A DNA stretch of 64,000 bases from Weissella paramesenteroides ATCC 33313 (GTDB taxonomy: Bacteria > Bacillota > Bacilli > Lactobacillales > Lactobacillaceae), in assembly GCF_000160575.1 (NCBI RefSeq), contig NZ_GG697137.1, forward strand, positions 1 to 64,000, given 5' to 3'. A program made the position numbers and the translations under genes. The notes under the pieces are model-generated. The model was not told where the DNA came from. It ran no database searches and saw only the letters and a program-made list of their open reading frames with translations. Shown here piece by piece: positions 9,480-19,319 of this stretch. Position 1 is the stretch's first letter; each line of letters begins with the position of its first letter.

Positions 9480-12400
9480 CTAGTCCTTTTTTGGCAATAA
9501 TGCTGACAAAAACTTTATTAAACTTTGCAACCATTCATCATCCGTTTGCTTTGGCTGAATAGCCATCGCAAATAGTACGGGATCATTCACTTTAATCTGA
9601 CCACGAGTTTTCGTGTCAGCCATCGCTTGTTGGACTTGCTCATGAGTTATCTTAGCTTGCTTATCAAAACGAATAGTTATAATCGTCGGTTGATTAACTG
9701 TTCGCTTAATCTGGGCAACTCCCACTTGATCAGCAATTGCTTTTAACTGTGAGACTGTTAATAAACGATTGGTAGCTGCTGGTATATCACCAAATCGATC
9801 AACCAAATCATCCGTAATTTCAGCAAATTGTTCAGCCTTCGTTGCCTTACGAATACGTTGGTATAAGTCAATCTTTTGTGGACCATCTGCCACATAGTCA
9901 GCTGGCAAATAGGCTTCGACCTGCAAGTCTAATTCTGAATCAAAACGTTTTTGTTTCTTACCCTGTTTAGCAGCAACTGCCTCTTGCAACATTTGAGTAT
10001 ATAAATCATATCCAACAGCATTAATAAATCCATGCTGTGATTGACCCAGCAAGTCCCCTGCACCACGAATCGACAGATCCCTCATAGCAATTTTAAAGCC
10101 AGAGCCGAGCTCTGTAAAATCACGAATAGCCGTTAGTCGCTTCTCACTTTCTTCATTAAGCGAACGCGTACCTGGATAGGTAAAATATGCATAAGCAACG
10201 TTATTTGAACGACCCACGCGACCTCGTAACTGGTACAATTGCGCTAATCCCATATAGTCTGCATTTTCAACAAACAATGTATTAGCATTTGGAATATCTA
10301 CCCCAGTTTCAATAATTGTTGTGGTAACTAAAACATCATATTCACCATTGATAAAGTCGACCAAAATCCCTTCCATTTGTGTTTCAGTCATTTGGCCATG
10401 AATATATGCAACCTGTGCTTCAGGAACTAAACTTTGAATCATCCCCGCGACTTTTTCAATATCAGCCACGCGATTATGTAGATAGAAAGTTTGGCCGCCA
10501 CGTGCCATTTCACGTTCGATCGCATTTGCAATGACCCGTCCATTTTGTTCCATCACATATGTTTGAATTGGATAACGATTGGCTGGTGGCGTTTCAATCA
10601 CTGATAGATCACGTACACCAACCATTGCCATATTCAGCGTACGGGGGATTGGCGTCGCCGTCAGCGTTAAGACATCCACATTTGTTTGCAAGCTTTTTAA
10701 CCGCTCCTTATGTTTTACCCCAAAACGTTGTTCTTCATCAATAATTAGCAATCCTAAATCACCGAACGCCACATCTTTAGCTAATAAACTGTGTGTACCA
10801 ATAACAATATCGATTGTATGATTCTTCAAACCAGTCTTGATTTCTGTCATTTGTTTCTTTGTTTGAAAACGCGACATCCAAGCAATTTTTAAATTGGTTC
10901 CTTCAAAACGGTTAAGGAATGAATCGTAATGTTGCTGGGCCAAAATAGTTGTTGGTACCAACATAGCCACTTGTTTACCTTCGTGAGCTGCTTTAAACGC
11001 CGCTCGCATGGCCACTTCAGTTTTACCAAAACCAACATCACCCACCAATAAACGATCCATTGGGCGTGACTTTTCCATATCTGCTTTAATTTCTTTGACC
11101 GAACGAATTTGGTCTGGTGTTTCAGGGTAAGGAAACGCCTCTTCAAAGCGACGCATTTCCTCATCATCTGGTGCAAAAGCGTAGCCTTGTTTAATTTCAC
11201 GTTCCGCATACAAAGCCAAGAGATCATCTGCAATGTCCTCAACCTTTTTGGCAACTTTCGCCTTTGCACGTTGCCATTCAGTACCCCCCATTTTATTGAT
11301 TCTGGGAGCTTTTTCAGCCGCACCGACATATTTTTGCACCAAATCAAGCTGTGTTACTGGAATAAATAACTTATCTCCCTTTTGATAAGCTATCGTAATA
11401 TAGTCTTGCTTAACACCCCGATTTTCAATTGTTTGCATGCCTTCATAGATACCAATCCCATGATTAACATTCACAACGTAATCGCCAGGTTTCAGCTCAT
11501 TATAGCTCTTAATACGTTCCGCATTTGACAGTGTTTGACGTTTTGGTGCCCGTTTACGAACTTGTTGAAACAATTCTTTTTCGGTTAACACCACTAATTT
11601 TTGCATTGGTAACTCAAATCCCGCACTTAGTGGTAGTGTTGCTGACTGCGTACGACCAGTTGCTAATCCGTCAACAGGCACTTGGTTTACTTTAATACCA
11701 AAGTCATTTAGGGTTTGAACCAATTTAACTTGTCGATCATCTGAATTAGTCAAAAAGATTACGGTCATATTTTGTTTTTGCCAACGTGTCACTTCACCTT
11801 TCAGCAAAGGCATCTGACCAAAAAATTGTTGTGTTGGTCGTAATGTCACATTAGTTAAGCTAGTTTGTCGTAATTGTCCAATTCCTCGTTGTAGTGGCGA
11901 GAAGATTAAGCTTGCTTGTTGGATATCACGTGCTTGATCAGTCAAAGACCAGCCAAAATCTGCCGTTGTCAAAACTTGTTGCTTATCAAGTTTCTCAGCC
12001 CACCAGTTTGTGTCATCTAATCGCATTTGCGCAGCATTTTCAATGGCACGTGGATAATCATCGAATACCACAATGCCATTTACTGGCAAATAGTCAAAAA
12101 GACTGGCAGCATCTGGATACAGCATATGTAAATATGCCCGCATTTCTGGCAAAATTTGTCCATCTGCTAGTGTTGTCAGTAATGGCGTGATTGCTTCAGT
12201 CAAATGCCGTTTCTCTGCACCAGCCAATTGGTCGCGTTGTTTCGTCATTGCCAACTCAAGTTGTGTTTTTGCTTTTTGACGATCATCGTCACTCAAAACT
12301 AAGTCAGCTGCTGGCAAAATGGTCAATGAATCAATATTTTTAATACTACGCTGATTTTCCGCATCAAATGACCGCATTGAATCCAGTTCAGTATCAAAAA

Positions 12401-12980
12401 AATCTAATCTAACCGGATAGTCTGCATCCAATGGGTACACATCAACAATTGAGCCACGAATCGCAAATTCACCAGGTTGTTCGACCGTGGTATTTCGGTG
12501 ATAACCCATTTGATGTAATTTTATTTCTAAGTCTTTTAACTCATACTCATGATCAAAATCAATCGTCAATTGTGCTTGCTGAAACTTTTTAACGGGTGGC
12601 AAATAACGTTGTGCCCCCGCAATACCAGTTACCACAACAGCTTGTGGATCCGTTAATAATAGGTGCAAAGCACTAACACGCGCCAAACGAGTGTCTAACG
12701 ATGTCACTGCCATTTCAGCTGCTAAACTTTCTTCAGCAGGAAAAACCGCAACGTGTTCGTTACCCAACAAAGCTTGTAAATCTTCCGCTAATTGATCGGC
12801 ATGAAATTGACTATCTGACACAATCACCATTGGTTGCTGAGTTCGTTGCTGTAACGCTGCTAAATAAACCGTACGGGCAGTGCCAGAAATTCCCGTCATC
12901 AAATGACGACCGCCCTTAGTCAACCCAGTAGCTAGCTCCTGTAAAGCTTTATCCTGTTGTAAAAGTTCAGTTAGTTGCAT
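9480..12980 (-). CDS. mfd: Transcription-repair coupling factor Mfd
   Basis: DNA translocase that removes RNA polymerase stalled at lesions and recruits UvrAB. The 1166 residues have full-length architecture: a UvrB-like N-terminal region, the RNA-polymerase interaction domain (LKPGDYVVNVNHGIGIYEG, about 490-510), a SF2 motor with Walker A LLVGDVGFGKTEVA, DEEQ box IIDEEQRFG, TATPIPRT and QLRGRVGRS, and a C-terminal TRCF domain. It follows pth by 17 bp and couples to the flippase gene. All key motifs are intact. Confidence 0.97.
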   Translation of the reverse strand: MQLTELLQQDKALQELATGLTKGGRHLMTGISGTARTVYLAALQQRTQQPMVIVSDSQFHADQLAEDLQALLGNEHVAVFPAEESLAAEMAVTSLDTRLARVSALHLLLTDPQAVVVTGIAGAQRYLPPVKKFQQAQLTIDFDHEYELKDLEIKLHQMGYHRNTTVEQPGEFAIRGSIVDVYPLDADYPVRLDFFDTELDSMRSFDAENQRSIKNIDSLTILPAADLVLSDDDRQKAKTQLELAMTKQRDQLAGAEKRHLTEAITPLLTTLADGQILPEMRAYLHMLYPDAASLFDYLPVNGIVVFDDYPRAIENAAQMRLDDTNWWAEKLDKQQVLTTADFGWSLTDQARDIQQASLIFSPLQRGIGQLRQTSLTNVTLRPTQQFFGQMPLLKGEVTRWQKQNMTVIFLTNSDDRQVKLVQTLNDFGIKVNQVPVDGLATGRTQSATLPLSAGFELPMQKLVVLTEKELFQQVRKRAPKRQTLSNAERIKSYNELKPGDYVVNVNHGIGIYEGMQTIENRGVKQDYITIAYQKGDKLFIPVTQLDLVQKYVGAAEKAPRINKMGGTEWQRAKAKVAKKVEDIADDLLALYAEREIKQGYAFAPDDEEMRRFEEAFPYPETPDQIRSVKEIKADMEKSRPMDRLLVGDVGFGKTEVAMRAAFKAAHEGKQVAMLVPTTILAQQHYDSFLNRFEGTNLKIAWMSRFQTKKQMTEIKTGLKNHTIDIVIGTHSLLAKDVAFGDLGLLIIDEEQRFGVKHKERLKSLQTNVDVLTLTATPIPRTLNMAMVGVRDLSVIETPPANRYPIQTYVMEQNGRVIANAIEREMARGGQTFYLHNRVADIEKVAGMIQSLVPEAQVAYIHGQMTETQMEGILVDFINGEYDVLVTTTIIETGVDIPNANTLFVENADYMGLAQLYQLRGRVGRSNNVAYAYFTYPGTRSLNEESEKRLTAIRDFTELGSGFKIAMRDLSIRGAGDLLGQSQHGFINAVGYDLYTQMLQEAVAAKQGKKQKRFDSELDLQVEAYLPADYVADGPQKIDLYQRIRKATKAEQFAEITDDLVDRFGDIPAATNRLLTVSQLKAIADQVGVAQIKRTVNQPTIITIRFDKQAKITHEQVQQAMADTKTRGQIKVNDPVLFAMAIQPKQTDDEWLQSLIKFLSALLPKKD

Positions 12981-12997
12981 AATGTATTTTTATTCCT

Positions 12998-13564
12998 TTA
13001 ATTAAACTGATTCATCAGCATTGGCATGTCTTTACCGGCAGCAAAGTCTTCGAAAATTTCGACTGCTTTATCTAATCCCGCCAGTAAGTCAGGTTGTTCG
13101 TCTTTTCCAAATCGTCCTAATACATAATCGACAACTGCTTGATGAACATGTGCTGGATGGCCAATACCAAATTTCAAACGATTAAACTTTTGTGTGCCTA
13201 ATTGATTAGCAATGCTTTTAATACCATTGTGACCGCCAGCAGAACCTTTCTGTCGTAAACGTAGTCGGCCAAGATCCATATCCATATCATCCTGCACAAC
13301 GAGTAAGTCTGCTAGGTCTAGCTTGTAATAATCAACTAGTGGGCGCACTGCTTGCCCTGAATCATTCATATAAGTTGTTGGTTTAACTAACAAGACTTTT
13401 TCATTGTTGATGCGTACATCAGCTACAAAAGCATGATGGGCGCCGTCTTGTTTAAATGTGGCTTGGTACTTATCTGCTAATGCATCCACTGTCATAAACC
13501 CAACATTGTGGCGAGTTTGATCATATTCTTTACCAATATTTCCCAAGCCAACAATCATTTTCAT
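12998..13564 (-). CDS. pth: Peptidyl-tRNA hydrolase
   Basis: Recycles peptidyl-tRNA released from ribosomes by hydrolysing the ester bond. The 188-residue enzyme has the catalytic histidine in DQTRHNVGFM (about residue 20), the substrate-site segment KPTTYMNDSGQAV, the aspartate in VVQDDMDMDLG, and the signature GSAGGHNGIKSI. It starts the minus-strand unit that runs into mfd, with a GA-rich ribosome site (GAGGCAGAAGAAAA) before the ATG. Confidence 0.97.
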   Translation of the reverse strand: MKMIVGLGNIGKEYDQTRHNVGFMTVDALADKYQATFKQDGAHHAFVADVRINNEKVLLVKPTTYMNDSGQAVRPLVDYYKLDLADLLVVQDDMDMDLGRLRLRQKGSAGGHNGIKSIANQLGTQKFNRLKFGIGHPAHVHQAVVDYVLGRFGKDEQPDLLAGLDKAVEIFEDFAAGKDMPMLMNQFN

Positions 13565-13714
13565 TTTTCTTCTGCCTCACTTTTTATGTCATTAACGCAC
13601 GAAATGGGTCGAGACCAATTAGCCCCCACCCTTGTGCATTATTTACTTGTATTAATTCTCTTAATGATTATAAATTCTAAACCAAATTATCCTGATTTAA
13701 TAGTCCTAAGTCTT

Positions 13715-15295
13715 TTATTTTTTAGCCTGATAGTCATCAAGTGATTGTAACTGATCACTATCTTGGAATACTTTTCCTAATTGTAATAACATTTGATCTT
13801 GTCCTTTAGCTGCCTGCAATTGCACACCTATTGGCAAGCCACGTTTTGTAACATATGTTGGTAAGCTTATCGCCGGTTCGCCAGATATATTGGCTAATTG
13901 TGTGAATGGTGTTTTCGATAGACCATGTAGCCACGCATCGTAAATTAATTGCATCTGATCCTCATGGCTTAATTTTTGAATATGCTTTAGTCGCTTAACA
14001 TATTTTGGTAAATAAGCTGGATCACTATTCTTAGGTGCCACTGTCGCAGTCGTTGGTGTTAAATAAATTGGATAGTCTTTATGGAATGCCGTCATCTGTC
14101 GGTCAACTTCAGCCATCTCATCAGCAACAAATTGATCACTCTCTTTTGTCTGTTTTTTATCCGCCTGATAGAGGGCCCATGTCATTGGCGAAACATCACG
14201 AAACTTCATTGGTTTCCCAGTCTCAGCTGCAATTTTTTTATTCGCATCAGTGCCCGTTGCGGTTGATGCTGTATAGTACATTTTCATCAACTTTTCACCA
14301 TCAACCGGTGCGTCTTTCTTTACTACGGTATAACCTTGATTCCGTAAGAACTTAACGACTTGTTTAACTGCTCTGATAGCATCTTTACTAACTTTAGTTC
14401 CTACTGGGGACTTTACAGAATAGGCAATTGTCATCTGTTTCAAGTCAGCTGGTGCATCTTTTATCAGATCAGGATGTTCTATATTCTTCATCCCCATAAA
14501 ATAAGTCTGTAAATCAGAAATATATCGTGCATTAGCAAAGTTAACCGATGAAGGAATCGTATCATCCCCAGTAATAGCACCTTGCGTGGGCTTTAAACCA
14601 ATCACACCGGTAAATGATGCTGGAATACGCAAAGAACCCCCTGCATCATTTCCTGTCGCTATGGGTACAAAATCTGCAGCGACACTAGCAACTGCTCCTC
14701 CTGATGAACCACCAGTATTACGATTTAATCGCCAAGGATTATGGGCCACACCATTTAACTTTGAAACAGTGATGTTAATCAAACCTAATTCCGGATAGTT
14801 TGTTTGACCAATAATAATGAATCCAAGTGCTTGTAATTGCTTTACAAAATCACTCGTTTCTGTCGCATTCTGCTTCTTTAAGTTCTTCAAACCTCTAGTA
14901 TTAGATTCTCCCTTAAGTTGTTGTCCTAATCCCTTAATTAAAATAGGCACACCATAAAAAGGCTGACCAGTATCTGTCAACTTATCCGCTTCTCGCAAAG
15001 CAGCGGATTCACGTAAACTAATGACTGCATTTAACTGTGGATTGTCTGCTTTGATGCGTGCGACTGCATGCTTAATTAGTTGTTGACTGGTTACCTTCCC
15101 ACTACGAATTAATTGTGCTAAATCACTTGCAGAAGCATGCTGGTATTCAAAATATGTCACACCATAGTCTTTTGCATGCTTATGTTGTAACGTCTTCTCA
15201 TTTGCGTGGACAATTAATTGCCGCGAAAAGTAGCCAATTCCCCCTGCTAGTAATGCTAAAGCAGCCCCAATTTTTATCTTCTGTTCCCGATTCAC
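13715..15295 (-). CDS. Membrane-anchored amidase-signature hydrolase
   Basis: An amidase-signature enzyme of 526 residues that hydrolyses a carboxamide bond; the substrate is unknown. An N-terminal hydrophobic helix (about 8-26, KIGAALALLAGGIGYF) looks like a signal anchor, so the enzyme probably faces the cell exterior. The Ser-cisSer-Lys triad is visible as the lysine in GVPILIKGLG, the serine in GGSSGGAVAS, and the nucleophile in NDAGGSLRIPAS. Glutamyl-tRNA amidotransferase A is the nearest well-known relative, but there are no gatB/gatC neighbours and GatA has no TM anchor. It stands alone between pth and terC. Confidence 0.85.
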   Translation of the reverse strand: MNREQKIKIGAALALLAGGIGYFSRQLIVHANEKTLQHKHAKDYGVTYFEYQHASASDLAQLIRSGKVTSQQLIKHAVARIKADNPQLNAVISLRESAALREADKLTDTGQPFYGVPILIKGLGQQLKGESNTRGLKNLKKQNATETSDFVKQLQALGFIIIGQTNYPELGLINITVSKLNGVAHNPWRLNRNTGGSSGGAVASVAADFVPIATGNDAGGSLRIPASFTGVIGLKPTQGAITGDDTIPSSVNFANARYISDLQTYFMGMKNIEHPDLIKDAPADLKQMTIAYSVKSPVGTKVSKDAIRAVKQVVKFLRNQGYTVVKKDAPVDGEKLMKMYYTASTATGTDANKKIAAETGKPMKFRDVSPMTWALYQADKKQTKESDQFVADEMAEVDRQMTAFHKDYPIYLTPTTATVAPKNSDPAYLPKYVKRLKHIQKLSHEDQMQLIYDAWLHGLSKTPFTQLANISGEPAISLPTYVTKRGLPIGVQLQAAKGQDQMLLQLGKVFQDSDQLQSLDDYQAKK

Positions 15296-15426
15296 TTTAC
15301 GCCCCCAAAGCTCAAGCTTTTATCATGCACATGATTAATGGATTTTTAACAACGATATCTACTATCATTTTACGCTATCAGTCATATATTTTGTGAAATA
15401 CAGTGTTCTATTGTTGGGACGAAATA

Positions 15427-15456
15427 AAAAGCGTATCTGGACAGATACACTTTTCG
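15427..15456 (-). terminator. Rho-independent terminator after terC
   Basis: The stem aaaagcgtatct / agatacactttt with loop ggac contains one wobble pair and lies 15 nt downstream of the terC stop. Confidence 0.75.
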
Positions 15457-15470
15457 TCAGTTATTTAATT

Positions 15471-16421
15471 TTATATCCCGTGAGCATCTTCCCAACGGGT
15501 TCTTGCAATTGATGCAATAATGGCAATCGCAAGCAAACTCACAATCACAATAAGCGAAGCAATATTTGTTATCTCAAAATGCCAGTCCATCATCTTACCT
15601 GCTTCATTAATCAACATTTTTGCACCAATAAAGGCTAAGATGAGCGCCAAAGCATATTTGATGTACCGAAACATTGGTAATAGCTTTGATAAAGCAAAGA
15701 ATAACGATCTTAGTCCCAAAACTGCAAAAATGTTTGAAGTCACAACAATAAACGTATCTTGCGTAACTGCTAGCACAGCGGGAATTGAATCGACTGCGAA
15801 TAAGATATCTGAAAATTCAATAAAAATTAAAGCAATTAGAAAAGGCGTCACAAACCATTTACCATTTTCTTTCACCATAAAATGTGGTTTGCTAACATCA
15901 TCCTTAACTGGCAAGATTTTTCGCAAACCTTGGATCATTTTGCTATCATTTAAATCTTTATCCTTACCTTTATCGAACAACATATTTATTCCGGTATAAA
16001 CCAGGAAAATGCCAAAGAGATACATTAACCATTCGAACTTGTGCAACAATGCTGCACCCCCCAGAATAAAGAGCACTCGCATCACAATTGCTCCAAATAT
16101 TCCCCAGAACAACACTCTATGCTGGTAACGTGCCTCAATACCAAAGAATCCAAAAACTAAGATAAAGATAAATAAATTATCCATACTTAGCGATTCCTCT
16201 AGCAAATAACCAGTGACAAAGTCAATGGCGTGGCCACTTCCCTCGAAATACCAAATACCTGCCGCAAAAATAAAAGCTAACACAATCCACATTGCCGTCT
16301 GCAAAAGAGATTTCTTAAATGTTGGCACTTCTTCTTTTTTATTCAAGACCCCTAAATCTAATGCCAGCATTGCGATAACAAATAGAAAAAATCCAATCCA
16401 AACCCATATACTAACTTCCAT
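15471..16421 (-). CDS. TerC-family integral membrane protein (YkoY-like)
   Basis: A 316-residue protein with about eight hydrophobic segments. It carries the acidic membrane motifs of TerC proteins: ALDLGVLNKKEE after TM1, LEESLSMDNLFIF, and FSDILFAVDSIPAVLAVTQD. TerC relatives in Firmicutes export manganese or load metal onto secreted enzymes; tellurite resistance is the historical name. I looked for the yybP-ykoY manganese riboswitch upstream and did not see its conserved core. It appears monocistronic. Confidence 0.88.
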   Translation of the reverse strand: MEVSIWVWIGFFLFVIAMLALDLGVLNKKEEVPTFKKSLLQTAMWIVLAFIFAAGIWYFEGSGHAIDFVTGYLLEESLSMDNLFIFILVFGFFGIEARYQHRVLFWGIFGAIVMRVLFILGGAALLHKFEWLMYLFGIFLVYTGINMLFDKGKDKDLNDSKMIQGLRKILPVKDDVSKPHFMVKENGKWFVTPFLIALIFIEFSDILFAVDSIPAVLAVTQDTFIVVTSNIFAVLGLRSLFFALSKLLPMFRYIKYALALILAFIGAKMLINEAGKMMDWHFEITNIASLIVIVSLLAIAIIASIARTRWEDAHGI

Positions 16422-16532
16422 TAAGTACGCTTCCTTTTTTTATATCAATACAACTACCTACCAGACCATCCTAGCAGACAATTGTATCAGGATTGTTCAT
16501 GTGTTGTCCATTATTAGACTAATTAAGCTTAA

Positions 16533-16573
16533 AAAGGGCATCAATCCACCAAATTTAGGATTAATGTCCTTAA
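16533..16573 (-). terminator. Second hairpin downstream of the yhgE-like gene
   Basis: The stem agggcatcaatcc / ggattaatgtcctt (with wobbles) is followed by TTTTT when read on the minus strand. It would act as a back-up to the stronger terminator at 16598. Its stem resembles the hairpins at 28303 and 33297. Confidence 0.5.
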
Positions 16574-16597
16574 ACGTGTTGTTTTTATTAAAAATAA

Positions 16598-16635
16598 AGC
16601 CGGTCAGAAAAGTCCATAAACTTTTCTGACCGGCT
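16598..16635 (-). terminator. Rho-independent terminator after the yhgE-like gene
   Basis: A 15-bp perfect stem agccggtcagaaaag / cttttctgaccggct is followed on the minus strand by a T-rich tract. Confidence 0.9.
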
Positions 16636-16665
16636 CTAAAATCTAACTAAAAGTCTTTATCCTAA

Positions 16666-19185
16666 TTAATCTGCTTGCATTCCTTTAAGGACACGAAAAT
16701 TGTGCAGATGAACAACAAAGTAGATAAACATTGCCAAAATCGACACAATGCCCACAATGGCTAACACCACCACCTCTGTTGCTATCGAACCACCAATCAT
16801 GATTGTCTCACGCAACCCACTCACTGAATAGGTCATAGGTACAAGCGGGTGTAACCACTGATAGAACTTATTTGAAAGTTCTATTGGATAGGTTCCAGCT
16901 GCGACACTAAGTTGTAAGACAAGTAGCACCATCGAAACAAAAGCCCCCGCTTTGCCAAACCACATGTAAATGGCTGTAACTAATGCTGCATCAACATAGC
17001 TGGTCAACAGCATAAATAGTAATGTCTGTCCCGGATTAACAGGATTCATGCCGAGGACCCAGTCGCTTAATGCATAAAGTGTCAATGCTGTCATCGTAGC
17101 AATAGCAAAGAGAATGAACATCTTTGACCCAAACCAGGCACCAAGTGACGATACTTTTCCTCGTGGTGAAACCATATCCAGCATCAGGTTAAGTGCCATC
17201 ATCCCAACAAACATACCAACAGAGAACATATATGGAATCATACCAGTCCCATTATTAGGTACTCGATCCTTTTCTGTATGAGATACCATCGTTGGTGTTG
17301 CCATCTGCTTGAGGGTACCCTTTGTACCCTTTAATTGATCAGCCTGTGCACCAGCCTTACTTAATTGTGTAGCAAGTGTGGTATTACCAGCATTCATTTC
17401 TGATAATGCTGGTCCCATTTGTTTGGCTGCGCTAGCTAATTGCCCAGAGCCATTGCTAATTTGTCCAGCACCACTAGCAAGTTGATTAGCTCCACTATTT
17501 AACTGACCACTCATACCAGATAAGGTCTGCAACCCATTATTTAGTGTTTGCGCCCCGTTAGACAGTTGGCTAACACCACCACTTAATGTCTGAGCACCAG
17601 ATTGCAAAGTTGCAACACCATTATTTAACGTTGCTGACTTTCCCTGCAGCGTTTGCAAACCATTAGTTAATGTTTGGGCACCATCTGCTAACTGTCCAAC
17701 TGCTTTTTGCACAGTGGGCACTTTGTCATTGAGTTGTTGTGAACCAGCTGCTAACTGCGAAACTGCGTCAGGTAACTTTTCCATTTCAATTAATTGATTA
17801 TTAACCTGATGCAAATCTGTATTATTGACCGTTTGTGCTAATTCTGTCAAAGTTGCTTGATGTTTCTGCGCAACCTGTTCCAATTGCGTCACATTTGACT
17901 GTAGCGCCGCTGCATGTTCAGTCATTGTTGCCAATACTTGGGCAGTTTGGGTGTCACTTTGTTTGCTTGCCAATGCTTGAACAAATTTTGCCTTTTGTGC
18001 TGCAGTAATGTTGATCCCTGCTTCTTGCATAGCGGCATTCACGTTGTTAGAAAGTGCATCCTTATCAGCTGCATTAGCCTTTGCCAAAGCCTTTAAATCC
18101 GATTGTAGTGTGTTGAATTGATTGTTAATGGTTTGATTATCTGGTAATGCTGCTTTCGTATCATCCACAACGCTAGATAATGCCGCAACCTCTTTTTGTA
18201 CTTTCGTCAAGTTGCCCTTCACATCATTATCAACCATTTCTTTATTCAACTGTGATAAGCCATCATTAAGCTTCGTGACACCATTAGCAAAAGTCGGTAT
18301 TTGCTGATTTAACTGATTTAATCCCGTCGACAATGTCTGGCTACCATTGGCAGCTGTACCAACGGCAGCAGTGTACTGTCGTGTACCCTGACTTAATTGA
18401 TCAATACCATTAATCAGTGTTGGTGCTTGCTGATTCATCTGATTCAACCCGCTGGCTAATTGTGCACTACCATTACTAGCTGTACTAACGGCAGTTGTAT
18501 ATTGGCCTAATCCCTGGGTTAATGTTTGGGCACCATCTTCAAAAGTTAACGAACTAGCTGCTAATTTTTCAAGATTAGTAGTAACTTGATCGCTACCTGA
18601 TTTTAGGGTATCGGCACCATCCGCCAGCTTTTTATTGGCTGCACCCGCTTTCGTCATACCAGCGCCTGCCTGTTGTATTTCTTTAAAAATCGTCTTGGTA
18701 TATATCTTAGTGACTTTCCCAGAAATTTGATTACCAATCTGTTTTGCACCTGATTCAGATAATTTACCCGCAATAAAGCTATGACCCGAACTTGTTTCAT
18801 ACTTTAGCTTCATTTGCTTGGGCTTTTTGTCTAACAATGTCGTTGCATTTGCTGAAAAATTCTTTGGAATCGTAATGACGGTATAGTATTTGCCGTCCGC
18901 CAAACCTTTTTTAGCCGCCTTTTCTGATGGGAATTTAAAATTCATCGCATCAGATTTCTCTAATTCATTTTTTAAATCATGACCAACCTTTAGCTTCTTA
19001 CCCTGGTAAGTAACTGCCTGATCCTTGTTAACCACTGCTACTGGTAACTTACTCACCTCACCATAAGGATTCCACAATGATCCTAAAAAGGTAACTGCAT
19101 ATATAGATGGTACAAAAAACAATACAAAAATGACTAACATATAAAATTTATGACCTTTTAGCCACTGCCACTCTGATTTTAGCAT
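16666..19185 (-). CDS. YhgE/Pip-domain membrane exporter
   Basis: An 839-residue ABC-2-like membrane protein of the YhgE/Pip (phage infection protein) family. One TM lies near the N-terminus (about 12-32). A long extracytoplasmic region follows, with many LASGLNQ / LSNGAQTLNNGL-type heptad repeats, suggesting coiled coil. A cluster of about five TM segments fills residues 655-830 (SVGMFVGMMALNLMLD onward). Relatives are phage receptors in Lactococcus or type VII secretion/lipid export helpers; which applies cannot be told. It has an excellent ribosome site (CAGGAGGAGAG). The divergent TetR gene and a palindrome at its promoter indicate repression by that regulator. Confidence 0.85.
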   Translation of the reverse strand: MLKSEWQWLKGHKFYMLVIFVLFFVPSIYAVTFLGSLWNPYGEVSKLPVAVVNKDQAVTYQGKKLKVGHDLKNELEKSDAMNFKFPSEKAAKKGLADGKYYTVITIPKNFSANATTLLDKKPKQMKLKYETSSGHSFIAGKLSESGAKQIGNQISGKVTKIYTKTIFKEIQQAGAGMTKAGAANKKLADGADTLKSGSDQVTTNLEKLAASSLTFEDGAQTLTQGLGQYTTAVSTASNGSAQLASGLNQMNQQAPTLINGIDQLSQGTRQYTAAVGTAANGSQTLSTGLNQLNQQIPTFANGVTKLNDGLSQLNKEMVDNDVKGNLTKVQKEVAALSSVVDDTKAALPDNQTINNQFNTLQSDLKALAKANAADKDALSNNVNAAMQEAGINITAAQKAKFVQALASKQSDTQTAQVLATMTEHAAALQSNVTQLEQVAQKHQATLTELAQTVNNTDLHQVNNQLIEMEKLPDAVSQLAAGSQQLNDKVPTVQKAVGQLADGAQTLTNGLQTLQGKSATLNNGVATLQSGAQTLSGGVSQLSNGAQTLNNGLQTLSGMSGQLNSGANQLASGAGQISNGSGQLASAAKQMGPALSEMNAGNTTLATQLSKAGAQADQLKGTKGTLKQMATPTMVSHTEKDRVPNNGTGMIPYMFSVGMFVGMMALNLMLDMVSPRGKVSSLGAWFGSKMFILFAIATMTALTLYALSDWVLGMNPVNPGQTLLFMLLTSYVDAALVTAIYMWFGKAGAFVSMVLLVLQLSVAAGTYPIELSNKFYQWLHPLVPMTYSVSGLRETIMIGGSIATEVVVLAIVGIVSILAMFIYFVVHLHNFRVLKGMQAD

Positions 19186-19206
19186 TGTACACTCTCCTCC
19201 TGAAAA

Positions 19207-19233
19207 AATTATTGAACAACTTGTTGAATAATT
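19207..19233. promoter_or_regulatory. Palindromic operator between yhgE-like gene and tetR
   Basis: The 27-bp dyad aattattgaacaa-c-ttgttgaataatt has 12 of 13 positions matching, centred at 19220 and about 22 bp before the yhgE-like start. A related half-site ttgtttaataa lies near 19295, close to the tetR start. The position and symmetry fit the TetR product acting on both promoters. Confidence 0.65.
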
Positions 19234-19319
19234 TATCTATGTGCATTATATTAATGCTATTAGGGAGTTAGTGCAATAGACAATTTTTAACACGTTGTTT
19301 AATAAATGGAGCATAAATT

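Noticed and set aside
10889-11347. Open frame in another reading frame within mfd
   Set aside because: Lies fully inside mfd, tryptophan- and cysteine-rich in the way typical of frame-shifted coding sequence, no ribosome site.
16422-16597. Manganese (yybP-ykoY) riboswitch before terC
   Set aside because: The conserved core of that riboswitch was not found; only the hairpin at 16533 is present and it faces the wrong way to be a terC leader.
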